NCBI GenBank assembly: GCA_015232015.1
Contig: JADGAM010000029.1
Span: 1-33,248 of the forward strand
DNA: 33,248 nt
Direction: 5' to 3'
Origin: Oligoflexia bacterium
Lineage (GTDB): Bacteria; Bdellovibrionota; Bacteriovoracia; Bacteriovoracales; Bacteriovoracaceae
This document shows, piece by piece, positions 1 through 6,811 of the stretch. The stretch's first letter is position 1, and every line of letters starts with the position of its first letter. A program made the translations under genes and the position numbers. The notes under the pieces are model-generated. The model was not told the DNA's origin. It did no database searches and worked only from the letters and a program-made list of their open reading frames with translations.

Positions 1-76
1 AAATAAAGAAAATTTTTATCATTTTCTTATAGATGAGAATTACTTAACTGATGATGGTTGTAAAAAATGTTTTTAG
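1..76 (+). pseudogene. Truncated copy of the radical SAM/SPASM maturase gene
   Basis: Bases 1-70 match 2747-2816, inside the full maturase gene, with a single difference (A at 21 against G at 2767, His for Arg). Read from base 2, this encodes maturase residues 360-382, including the first two Cys of the C-terminal SPASM cluster. The match stops abruptly at base 70, and the frame ends at a TAG (74-76) after one foreign Phe codon. The last four Cys-cluster positions are therefore lost, so the copy should be inactive even if its upstream part, outside the window, is intact. It shows that a second, very recently diverged copy of the maturase gene exists or existed to the left. Confidence 0.85.
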
Positions 77-970
77 AATATTTTCTCTTTTCAATCTTTT
101 AGAAATTTTCAAAACTTTGTGAGTAGTAGTGTGTCCTGTATACATCTTTACTTTTCTCATTTTCATATCATTTAACATCGTTTGATATAAATTATAGGAT
201 AGACCTCTCCCTTGATATTGAGGGATTATTGCGATAGTTCCAATATGCCCCACTCGTTTATACTTGAAATTATACAATATGGCGGCAACACCAATAATTT
301 TATTATGATAATAGAGAGAAAATGATGATTTACTTTTACACATTTGTAGGAAGTATTTTCTCATTTCATCTCTATGGTATGCGGTATAGGTCGTAGCAAC
401 GCTACTCTCTTCTCTTTTTTGAGATATTTTATCTACGCTTAAAACCTTATCTATATCTCTTCTGTAATTCATCAGTTTTATACTGAATCCCTCTGGGAGT
501 TTTTTTGCCGTGGATTTTAATATCTCTAATCCTTTATCCACGTTACCAACAAAATTATTACCAATTTCAACAGCATTAATTTCCTTCATCAATTTTAGAA
601 TTTTCTTGTTGGAAGTATTTATAGGGATAGTAATTTCATATTTGAACTTATAAAAATTATTTATTTGTGTTAGTTCTTTTTTTATATTACTTTTAGTCAT
701 TTCTTCTTTGTTAAAATAAAACATATTACAAAGAACTCTATTTTTCCCAGTATAAGGATTTAAATTCAATTGTGCTTGTACGAACTTTTTTAAAGTACTA
801 TTTAAAATTTCATAAGAATTGTAGTTTGTATTACCATATAACTTTTTAGTGAATACTTTTTTTATTTTGGCAATGAATATTTTCGGTAAATCTTTCTCAG
901 TTATCTTTCGATAACCTTCAGTTATATCTTCAATAAATTTGTTTAATAAAACTGTGTCACCTCTAATCAT
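44..970 (-). CDS. GNAT-family N-acetyltransferase, C-terminus altered by rearrangement
   Basis: A 308-residue protein whose C-terminal third has the GNAT fold signature. A strand-loop-helix (about residues 240-262) contains the acetyl-CoA pyrophosphate-binding loop Q251-Y-Q-G-R-G-L-S258. GNAT enzymes move an acetyl group from acetyl-CoA to an amine; the substrate cannot be read from the sequence. The N-terminal 200 residues are not recognised. The start ATG (970-968) has an AGGGA ribosome site seven bases upstream. The last eight residues (301-308) and the stop codon lie in the antisense of the duplicated maturase fragment at 1-70, so the native C-terminus was replaced when the two sequences were joined. 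The acetyltransferase core precedes that point, so the enzyme may still work. It converges on the maturase remnant and is divergent from the peptide cassette. Confidence 0.75.
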   Translation of the reverse strand: MIRGDTVLLNKFIEDITEGYRKITEKDLPKIFIAKIKKVFTKKLYGNTNYNSYEILNSTLKKFVQAQLNLNPYTGKNRVLCNMFYFNKEEMTKSNIKKELTQINNFYKFKYEITIPINTSNKKILKLMKEINAVEIGNNFVGNVDKGLEILKSTAKKLPEGFSIKLMNYRRDIDKVLSVDKISQKREESSVATTYTAYHRDEMRKYFLQMCKSKSSFSLYYHNKIIGVAAILYNFKYKRVGHIGTIAIIPQYQGRGLSYNLYQTMLNDMKMRKVKMYTGHTTTHKVLKISKRLKRENILKTFFTTIIS

Positions 971-1473
971 CTTTCATCCCTTTAAATGGTTATCGATTAT
1001 TACTATTAATAGCAAACAGACATGTCTCCGCCATTCTGTGCATGTTTCAGCATGAGCATTTGGATGATTTAGCAATTACATTCTAAATATATCAATATAG
1101 TATCTCTAATCTACAATATTGAGTATAACTTAAATTTAATGGGCCCATTAAAATTTATCTTAGCAGGTTAGTGTGGAAGTTGGAATACAAAAGCGTTTTT
1201 GTCATAAGTAAGAACTGGCAATATTAATACCCATTCTTTTAAATACAATACTACCACTACTGCTAATACTTTCACCTGAAACTCATTTCCTTGCGGTTGA
1301 AAGCTCTAAAATTTTATTAATCTTTTTTCATATCTTTAAGCTATTTAAAATACAAGAAGAAGTGCAATCCAAAACTAGAATCAATTTGGCCCCATAATTG
1401 CTTCAATATTTACCAAAGGCTAGTCTAATTTTTTTTTATTTTGAAAGGTTTCAAACTTGAAAGGAGTATTGTC
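971..1473. other. Intergenic region between the GNAT gene and the peptide precursor
   Basis: About 500 bases with no credible gene on either strand. It should hold the divergent promoters for the acetyltransferase (minus) and the peptide cassette (plus). Visible elements are a perfect 14-base palindrome at 1137-1150 and a short inverted repeat (TTTGAAA/TTTCAAA, about 1440-1455) just upstream of the precursor ribosome site. No convincing -35/-10 pair could be chosen. Confidence 0.5.
1137..1150. promoter_or_regulatory. Perfect 14-bp palindrome, possible operator
   Basis: TAATGGGCCCATTA reads the same on both strands and is extended on each side by AT-rich, nearly symmetrical flanks. It lies between two divergent genes, a usual place for a dimeric repressor site. 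The binding protein is unknown and the function is inferred. Confidence 0.3.
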
Positions 1474-1602
1474 GTGAAAATTATTAGAAACAAAATCAGA
1501 AAAGAACTAAATTTGGTGTCCAGAAACTTTGGTTGTGGAAATAAATGTGGCGGCCAATGTGGAAACAAATGTGGATGCCAAGGGGATAATCAACACATTT
1601 AA
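1474..1602 (+). CDS. Cys-rich RiPP precursor peptide with CXXX repeats
   Basis: A 42-residue open frame that begins with GTG behind an AAGGAG ribosome site at 1461-1466 with a seven-base spacer. The first 20 residues form a basic, Cys-free leader (MKIIRNKIRKEL...). The C-terminal part is the core: CGNK-CGGQ-CGNK-CGCQ, then GDNQHI. This gives five Cys, four of them on an exact four-residue period, with Gly after each. Small Cys-repeat peptides next to a radical SAM/SPASM enzyme are typical precursors of thioether-crosslinked peptides (sactipeptides, ranthipeptides and the CXXX-repeat families). The peptide is very probably the substrate of the maturase encoded 69 bases downstream. The class of crosslink, the cleavage site (perhaps near residues 20-21) and the activity cannot be told from sequence. 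Confidence 0.8.
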   Translation: MKIIRNKIRKELNLVSRNFGCGNKCGGQCGNKCGCQGDNQHI

Positions 1603-1615
1603 GTAATTTTTAACA

Positions 1616-1657
1616 AAATCCAAAGGTAGTATAAGCTACTTTTGGATTTCTATTTTT
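1616..1657 (+). terminator. Stem-loop with T tract between precursor and maturase genes
   Basis: Bases 1616-1629 pair with 1636-1649: 14 pairs with one G-T wobble and a six-base loop. They are followed by CTATTTTT. This looks like an intrinsic terminator 14 bases after the precursor stop. Partial termination here would make much more precursor mRNA than enzyme mRNA, as is common in RiPP operons. It also shows that the TTG at 1656, which lies in the T tract, is a poor start for the maturase. Confidence 0.7.
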
Positions 1658-1670
1658 GGGAAAACTACAA

Positions 1671-2942
1671 ATGAAATGCTCTAGCTATAATAAATATATT
1701 CAAAAAGATGATAAATTATTTATCTATAATTATTTTACGGGATCAATAGTTGAGATTGAAAATATTAATCATTTTAATGCCCTTAAAAATAATGATCTAA
1801 ATTCTATCTCGGAACAATTAAAGGCCAATCTTGAAGATCAAGGGATAATTATTGATAAACAATTTAACGAAACAAATGAATTAAAATTTTCAAATCTGCT
1901 CGCAAGATATTCTTCGGATACCTTGGGTCTTACTATTGTAAATACTTTAAAATGCAATTTTAAATGCCCGTATTGTTATGAATCTCGTTCTAATCCATCT
2001 TCAATGAGTATTGAAATTCAAAATGCAGTAATTGATTTTGTAAAAAATAAATGGAAAGAATCCAAATTTTCAAATTTATTTATTACTTTTTTAGGTGGAG
2101 AGGTATTTAAAGATGTTGGGTCCATTGATTATATAATGGATAATATCAGCAAGGCGCAAACTGAATATAATTTCAATCTTTCTTGTTCATTAATAACAAA
2201 TGGATTTGAAATTGATCGCTATCTTGACCGCTTAGATAGATGGATGATTAAAGATGTACAAATAACTTTTGATGGAGATGAAACAAATCACAACATCACG
2301 AGATATGATAAAAATAATACGCCTAGCTTTCATAAAATATTTTCAAATATGTTACTACTTCTTGATAAGAACATTGATTTGGCCATTAGACTTAATTTGA
2401 CCACTGAAAATATTGAAGACGGATATTTATTTATTGATCGTTTAAATAAGTTAGATAAAAAACCATATCTATATTTTGGACATGTAAAAAATTATGGGAA
2501 TAGTTGTAATAGTGGTAACTGCCTAAGTAGGAGTGATTTTTCGAATGTTCATTATAAACTAACTGCTTATGCTGTAAAAAATGAAGTTCCTTGTTCAATA
2601 TTACCTAACTTACATTGGAACCACTGTGTGGCCGATACAATTAATGGATATGTAATTGATCCTGATGGGTATTTGTATAAATGTTGGCATTATGTAGGCA
2701 AAAAGGAGAGGTCATTTGCAAATGTTAAAGAGTATCAAAAAATTACAAATAAAGAAAATTTTTATCGTTTTCTTATAGATGAGAATTACTTAACTGATGA
2801 TGGTTGTAAAAAATGTGAGTGTTTGCCTATTTGCATGGGTGCTTGTCCAATGGAAAGGCATGATCTTGGCAATAAAAACTGTACTCATTTTAAATATAAT
2901 GCTGAAAAGTACATTGAACTCTATTGCGAACAAAAGGTATAG
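1671..2942 (+). CDS. Radical SAM/SPASM peptide maturase
   Basis: A 423-residue protein counted from ATG 1671; an in-frame TTG at 1656 lies in the terminator T tract and is less likely. The SAM-binding [4Fe-4S] motif is C95-NFK-C99-PY-C102. A GGE SAM-binding element follows at 142-144. The C-terminal SPASM domain carries C319, C338, C379, C382, C384, C388, C392 and C404, enough for two auxiliary [4Fe-4S] clusters. The N-terminal 85 residues probably bind the peptide leader. Enzymes of this layout cleave S-adenosylmethionine and make thioether or related links on Cys-containing peptides; the upstream CXXX peptide is the obvious substrate. A piece of a second copy lies at 1-76. The ribosome site is weak (GGGA at 1658-1661), which fits low expression relative to the precursor. 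Confidence 0.88.
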   Translation: MKCSSYNKYIQKDDKLFIYNYFTGSIVEIENINHFNALKNNDLNSISEQLKANLEDQGIIIDKQFNETNELKFSNLLARYSSDTLGLTIVNTLKCNFKCPYCYESRSNPSSMSIEIQNAVIDFVKNKWKESKFSNLFITFLGGEVFKDVGSIDYIMDNISKAQTEYNFNLSCSLITNGFEIDRYLDRLDRWMIKDVQITFDGDETNHNITRYDKNNTPSFHKIFSNMLLLLDKNIDLAIRLNLTTENIEDGYLFIDRLNKLDKKPYLYFGHVKNYGNSCNSGNCLSRSDFSNVHYKLTAYAVKNEVPCSILPNLHWNHCVADTINGYVIDPDGYLYKCWHYVGKKERSFANVKEYQKITNKENFYRFLIDENYLTDDGCKKCECLPICMGACPMERHDLGNKNCTHFKYNAEKYIELYCEQKV

Positions 2943-2955
2943 GGTTATAAGTGAA

Positions 2956-4197
2956 ATGAAAAATTTATTTAAAAATGACTTTATAAAATTAACTACAGCG
3001 AGAGAGATAAGCCTATTTGGATCAACACTCTCAGGACTTTTATCAATGTTTTGGATATATGATTTAACATCATCAATAACCCAAACAATTTGGTTTCAAG
3101 TGAGTGGTTATATTTGGGGAACAATTTTAACATTAGTTTTTGCAACTGTGGCCGATAACTATGATAAGAAGAGGCCAGTATTAATTGCAGAATTGGGTAT
3201 GTTTGCAGTTTTTTTAATTTATGGGGTGTTGGCATTCTATAAAATAAAATTACTATGGTTAATATATCTGCTACAGTTTTTTGCGGCAATTTTCAATGCA
3301 GTTCTTTCAACCTTTCTTAGTACGTGGATGATGTCGATATTGAAGGATAATTACCATAGACCGTGGGCCAGATATCAGGCCATAAGATCATTTAATCAAT
3401 TTTTATTCTTAAGCATTGCTGGAGTGCTAAGTGGATTGTTATCTTTCTGGGTAGTATTTATTATTGATGCTTTTACTTATTTGCTGGCATTTGTAATTGA
3501 GTTACAAATTGTGAGTACAGAAAAAATAAGCATAAAAATCAAAGAATTATTTTCTATGTCCTATATCATAAATGATTACAAAAAATGCTATTACTTCATA
3601 AAGAATGAACATCAATATCTTTTTATAATTTGCTGCCTATGTATGCTCTTTAATTTTCTTTCTGTACCTCTTGGAGACATGTTGCCATTTTATGTAAAAG
3701 ATATTTTTAAGGAGACTCCTACATTTTATTCTTTTCTTCTTATGGCCGGAACAGCAGGCGGATTAGTCGCTGTATTACTATTACAAAATGAAACTAAATA
3801 TAATCATTTTTCTATAAAAATGATTTGTTTTGTAATGCTCATTGAAGGATTATTGGCCATAGTATTTAGTGCCCTCAATAACAATAATAAATGGTATGCA
3901 ATTCCAATCCTATTTTTTGTATTCCTAACAGTTACAATTTTTAATATTAGTACAAGATTATTGTTAAGATCGGCAGGGGTTAAATATTTTGCTAAACTAA
4001 CCTCATTCATTGACACTCTATCAAGTCTATTTATTCCTCTAGGTTTATTATTTTCCACCTATCTTTCACAACAAAGCAATTTACAAGGAGTCTATCTTTA
4101 TAATGGATTAGGTTTAATCATACTATTTATATTAACAACATCAACATTAATTTTAACAAAAACTATTAGGTTTTACACAAGAAAGGAATTGGCATGA
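2956..4197 (+). CDS. MFS transporter, probable exporter of the modified peptide
   Basis: A 413-residue polytopic membrane protein with roughly 10-12 hydrophobic helices. The loop after helix 2 has the Major Facilitator motif A in the form A-T-V-A-D-N-Y-D-K-K-R-P. The overall look is that of the MFS_3/drug or siderophore exporter group. The open frame extends upstream into the maturase gene, but those 53 codons are the maturase in another frame. The ATG at 2956, with AGGG at 2941-2944, leaves a proper cytoplasmic N-terminus. It starts 13 bases after the maturase stop and overlaps the next gene by four bases, so maturase, transporter and secreted protein form one operon. Export of the mature peptide is inferred from position only. 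Confidence 0.8.
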   Translation: MKNLFKNDFIKLTTAREISLFGSTLSGLLSMFWIYDLTSSITQTIWFQVSGYIWGTILTLVFATVADNYDKKRPVLIAELGMFAVFLIYGVLAFYKIKLLWLIYLLQFFAAIFNAVLSTFLSTWMMSILKDNYHRPWARYQAIRSFNQFLFLSIAGVLSGLLSFWVVFIIDAFTYLLAFVIELQIVSTEKISIKIKELFSMSYIINDYKKCYYFIKNEHQYLFIICCLCMLFNFLSVPLGDMLPFYVKDIFKETPTFYSFLLMAGTAGGLVAVLLLQNETKYNHFSIKMICFVMLIEGLLAIVFSALNNNNKWYAIPILFFVFLTVTIFNISTRLLLRSAGVKYFAKLTSFIDTLSSLFIPLGLLFSTYLSQQSNLQGVYLYNGLGLIILFILTTSTLILTKTIRFYTRKELA

Positions 4198-4823
4198 AAC
4201 TCTACAAAATTAAATTTTTAATTCTTGCATTATTAACTGAATTTTATAGTAATAATATTTTTTCAATGGAAACATTTATGGGAATGACTAATTTAAAAGA
4301 TAAAAACTTTGATTCGCTTAAAATTATTGGAATGAGCAATTTGAGTAATGTAATTATAAAAAACAACTTAGAGATTATAGGTGCAACCACATTTGAAAAT
4401 AATATCAAAGTAAATGGTAAAATAAGTATTGTGGGTCCAGTTAAAATAAACAAATCATATATAAACACAGGTAAAATAGTAGGTTCATTAAAGGCAGTGG
4501 AATCAGATTTTGCAAATGAATTAAAAGTCATTGGATTAGTTGAATGTAGTCAATGTAATTTTAAGTCTGAGATAGAAATAATATCAAATAAATCAATCTT
4601 TACTAATTCTGAACTATCTACCATTAAAATCATGAAGAATGAAAATGATGGCAGTGATGATAGTTCAAAAGAAAATTCTACTTCGGTTAAGAAAAAGCAG
4701 ATTTTAATCCTAAAGGGTAATACAAAAGTTAATGGTGATGTAATCTTTGAAGATCAAAACAGCGAATTAATTCTAGATAAGAATGTAAAAATATCTGGTA
4801 AAATAATCAAGGGTAATGTTTAG
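4194..4823 (+). CDS. Secreted beta-solenoid (bactofilin-like) protein of the peptide cassette
   Basis: A 209-residue protein with an N-terminal signal sequence (hydrophobic residues about 8-16, cleavage perhaps near 24). The rest is made of short repeating strands rich in I, V, G, N and K (for example LKIIGMSNL, LEIIGATTF, IKVNGKISIVG), the pattern of right-handed beta-solenoids such as polymer-forming bactofilins. A low-complexity Asp/Ser/Lys segment (about 150-167) interrupts the solenoid before a final strand set. Its ATG overlaps the transporter TGA (ATGA), and GAAAGGA lies just upstream, so translation is coupled. Bactofilins are usually cytosolic; a signal-bearing version next to a RiPP exporter suggests a periplasmic or surface partner, or an immunity or scaffold protein. 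No homologue is recognised with certainty. Confidence 0.65.
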   Translation: MKLYKIKFLILALLTEFYSNNIFSMETFMGMTNLKDKNFDSLKIIGMSNLSNVIIKNNLEIIGATTFENNIKVNGKISIVGPVKINKSYINTGKIVGSLKAVESDFANELKVIGLVECSQCNFKSEIEIISNKSIFTNSELSTIKIMKNENDGSDDSSKENSTSVKKKQILILKGNTKVNGDVIFEDQNSELILDKNVKISGKIIKGNV

Positions 4824-5129
4824 TGATATATCCTTTTTGGCCAAAATCATTAAGGTTTATCGGTCAATAAACGATTGTTAAAGACTACTGACAACATTTT
4901 TTAATAAATATTATTATAGTTTTATAATACATTTTTTACTTTCTTCACTCGCAGGTGAAAGCGATAAACTTTCACTTGTAAGTTTCGTTTTCTATTCTGA
5001 AAAATCATATTTTCAATATTTTTCATAAGTTATTATTGTTTTTGTCTTATCTGAAATTTGGCACATCAGTTGCTATTATAAAGTTCCAAGGTTAAACCAA
5101 TTTATTAACTTTTAACAGGAGGATTATCC
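4824..5129 (+). promoter_or_regulatory. Intergenic leader upstream of the transfer operon, with a hairpin
   Basis: About 300 bases without a gene between the peptide cassette and the first small gene of the transfer region. It contains a hairpin at 4951-4979 (CAGGTGAAAG paired with CTTTCACTTG, seven-base loop) and long AT-rich stretches that could hold promoters. I could not fix a -35/-10 pair. It is the most likely place for the main transfer-operon promoter. Confidence 0.4.
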
Positions 5130-5399
5130 ATGAATTACAAAATTACTGGCAGACCACAATTTTTTGTTCCAGACATTTTTTATTTTGACATTAAAGAAAA
5201 AAGGAGATCGAAGATGAAATACCTATTTGATAAACTAAAAGATTTTATAAGAACCTTATATGGTGATGATTTTTACAAACAAATAAAAGTCAAAAGCGTT
5301 CAAGAAGAAAAAGATTCGTTGGTAGAATTAAGAAAATTACATTCTGGTTATACGGGTTTTGTTTTAGAAGAATTTAAAAAAGTATTTTTAGTAAAATAA
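5130..5399 (+). CDS. Small hypothetical protein at head of transfer region
   Basis: An 89-residue protein of unknown family, rich in Lys, Phe and Leu, without membrane segments. Two starts are credible: ATG 5130 behind a perfect AGGAGG (5119-5124), and in-frame ATG 5214 (residue 29) behind AAGGAG. Both have well placed ribosome sites, so a long and a short form may be made. The C-terminal half looks like an amphipathic helical domain (SVQEEKDSLVELRKL). It is the first gene after the leader, so it may be a regulator, but nothing in the sequence proves this. Confidence 0.55.
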   Translation: MNYKITGRPQFFVPDIFYFDIKEKRRSKMKYLFDKLKDFIRTLYGDDFYKQIKVKSVQEEKDSLVELRKLHSGYTGFVLEEFKKVFLVK

Positions 5400-5424
5400 T
5401 AACAATTTGATTTTTAAAAGAAGA

Positions 5425-5685
5425 ATGGAAATGAATTTTAAAACAATATTAACACTTAAACAATCTTTCGTGGTCGATTTAACTTGTGGATCAATTCACA
5501 AGTTAGTTGACCAATTGAAAGAGGATATTGCAATGATTGGTAGAAAATGGATTAATGGTGCTATTTTTTTCATAAGTAACAATGAGATTTTAAAATATTA
5601 TTTATTTTATTTTTTAAAAAATAAATTTTTACGAGGCAAATATATATGGAGTATCATCTTGTATCAAAAGCAGAGTCTTACTTAG
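5425..5685 (+). CDS. Doubtful small ORF over a structured leader
   Basis: The open frame would give 86 residues from ATG 5425 (a second ATG is at 5431; both ribosome sites are poor). It shows no recognisable domain. Its centre is the coding of a strong RNA hairpin (5471-5513), and its 3' end overlaps the next gene by 40 bases in another frame. I suspect that this stretch is mainly an untranslated, structured leader, but translation cannot be excluded. Confidence 0.25.
   Translation: MEMNFKTILTLKQSFVVDLTCGSIHKLVDQLKEDIAMIGRKWINGAIFFISNNEILKYYLFYFLKNKFLRGKYIWSIILYQKQSLT
5471..5513 (+). promoter_or_regulatory. Long RNA hairpin upstream of the sigma-like gene
   Basis: Arms 5471-5488 and 5497-5513 pair over 17 base pairs (two G-T wobbles, one bulged T) around an eight-base loop. 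The inner eight pairs (AACTTGTG/CACAAGTT) are perfect. No T tract follows, so it is not a simple terminator. It lies 133 bases before the sigma-region-4-like gene and could be an operator or an RNA control element. Confidence 0.45.
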
Positions 5686-6050
5686 AAGACTATAAGTTAA
5701 AAGAGTTATTAGATAAACAAACTGTTAGTGAGTATTTAAGGTCACTAAACGAAAGTGACGAATTAGTTTCTGAAACATCAACGAGGATAGAAAAATATTT
5801 TTCGTCAAAACACAAATATTTAGTAAGAGATGTATTAGGTAGATTACCACAAGTAGAGCTATCCATACTTTCTCTCTATTTCTGGAATGAGATGACATTT
5901 TATGAGATAGCAAACAAAACATCGTTATCACCACAGAATGTAATTAAAATTTATCAAACTGCAATTAACCGTTTTAAGAAAATGTTTTTGCAATATTTTC
6001 ATCAATACAACAAAAGTTACTTTGATGGATTTTTAAAGTTATCAGCATAA
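5646..6050 (+). CDS. Sigma-70 region 4-like DNA-binding protein
   Basis: A 134-residue protein. Residues about 62-113 resemble the region 4 helix-turn-helix of sigma-70-type factors: a helix ending in LGRLPQVELSILSLYF, then the turn MTFYEIANKTSLSPQ and a recognition helix NVIKIYQTAINRFKK. The N-terminal 60 residues lack a recognisable region 2. It may be a minimal sigma factor, or an activator using the sigma-4 fold (as in phage late regulators). The start ATG has GAGG about nine bases upstream. Placed directly before the secretion genes and after a structured leader, it is a good candidate for the controller of transfer-operon transcription; this is an inference. Confidence 0.65.
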   Translation: MEYHLVSKAESYLEDYKLKELLDKQTVSEYLRSLNESDELVSETSTRIEKYFSSKHKYLVRDVLGRLPQVELSILSLYFWNEMTFYEIANKTSLSPQNVIKIYQTAINRFKKMFLQYFHQYNKSYFDGFLKLSA

Positions 6051-6068
6051 AAAACTGGGAGGTTTTAT

Positions 6069-6122
6069 ATGGAGGCCATGAAATTAGTTAATACAAAAGC
6101 AGAAAACAGTGTAAACACATAG
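6069..6122 (+). CDS. 17-codon leader ORF ending in TAG immediately before, and in frame with, the next ORF
   Basis: ATG 6069 has the best ribosome site in this region (GGGAGG 6057-6062, six-base spacer). It encodes MEAMKLVNTKAENSVNT and then TAG at 6120-6122. The next codon in the same frame is the GTG of the following 109-residue frame. It is therefore either the N-terminus of that protein cut off by an amber codon, or a short coupling peptide. Confidence 0.5.
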   Translation: MEAMKLVNTKAENSVNT

Positions 6123-6452
6123 GTGTTTTATCTTTGGTGGGAAGATCGTTTATCAGTTAGGTATCCGGCAGGTGTATCATTTTTCAATAGTGCATATAAT
6201 GAATATCGCTTAAAGATCGATGCTTTTCCAAATAGTAGATACTTTTTAAGAGTTATTACTGTCCAAAATGGAAACACAGTATTTAGATTGGAAAGTTTTA
6301 TGAAGGATGATGAAAACAATTACATTAATCGTAGATTAATTGGAAAGGGTTTTATTAATCCAAGAAATAATAATGAAATTGTAATTAACTCTTTTCCATT
6401 CGAAAAGCGAATTATTTTGGTTTTAAAAAACTTTAATAAAGGAGAGATGTAA
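6123..6452 (+). CDS. Hypothetical protein of the transfer operon, body of an amber-interrupted frame
   Basis: A 109-residue frame opening with GTG that directly abuts the TAG of the 17-codon frame before it. There is no ribosome site of its own. Expression would need re-initiation at TAG-GTG or suppression of the amber codon; joined, the two parts would give about 127 residues. The sequence looks beta-rich (VFRLESF, EIVINSFPFEKRIILVL), without membrane segments or Cys. The family is not recognised. It sits just before the pilin gene (two-base gap), in the place of a small transfer-operon accessory protein. It could be a pseudogene, although the remainder of the frame is undamaged. Confidence 0.5.
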   Translation: MFYLWWEDRLSVRYPAGVSFFNSAYNEYRLKIDAFPNSRYFLRVITVQNGNTVFRLESFMKDDENNYINRRLIGKGFINPRNNNEIVINSFPFEKRIILVLKNFNKGEM

Positions 6453-6454
6453 TT

Positions 6455-6811
6455 ATGCAGATAAAACTAATTCAGCAAATTAAGCAAACCCTACTAGAGA
6501 AACAAAAAATAATTTTAAATAGATATTTTTATGTTTTTTTATTTATAGCAATTATTTTAGTTAGTAGCGATTTATGGGCCATAACTATTGGTGCTGGTGG
6601 TTTCGAAGGTAAAATAAAAAATCTTCAAGACAAATTTTTAAATGTAATCCTACCCATTGTGGCCATATTCGGACTTGGTTATGCTGGTATTTTAGCGGCA
6701 ACAGGAAATGAAGGAGCTAAAGGCAAGATTGTTCTTTGTTTAATTGGTAGTGCAATTGCGTTCTTGGCCCCATATATAATTGCCTTCGTTCAAAATGCAG
6801 TGGGGAACTAA
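6455..6811 (+). CDS. VirB2/TrbC-like conjugative pilin precursor
   Basis: A 118-residue protein with the layout of VirB2/TrbC pilins: a long basic leader (1-24), a hydrophobic signal helix (about 25-42) with likely cleavage after W-A near residue 43, then a Gly-rich mature part with two transmembrane helices (about 62-81 and 93-113) separated by a short polar loop (TGNEGAKGK). Mature subunits of this type assemble the conjugative pilus. ATG 6455 follows a good site (AAAGGAGAG, 6438-6446). The stop overlaps the next ATG by one base (TAATG), so pilin and VirB3 are coupled. Confidence 0.8.
   Translation: MQIKLIQQIKQTLLEKQKIILNRYFYVFLFIAIILVSSDLWAITIGAGGFEGKIKNLQDKFLNVILPIVAIFGLGYAGILAATGNEGAKGKIVLCLIGSAIAFLAPYIIAFVQNAVGN

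Noticed and set aside
1519-1527. GTCCAGAAA, also found in the ssrA attachment region, as a left attachment site
   Set aside because: Only nine bases match, the match falls inside the precursor gene, and flanks do not agree. A chance match is probable.
1656-1670. TTG start for the radical SAM enzyme
   Set aside because: It lies in the T tract of the terminator-like stem-loop and has no ribosome site; ATG 1671 is better.
2797-2955. N-terminal extension of the MFS transporter
   Set aside because: Those codons overlap the SPASM end of the maturase in another frame and have no ribosome site; ATG 2956 gives a normal transporter length.
5607-5624. 18-base perfect palindrome TTATTTTTTAAAAAATAA
   Set aside because: Made only of A and T in very AT-rich DNA, so such symmetry is expected by chance.
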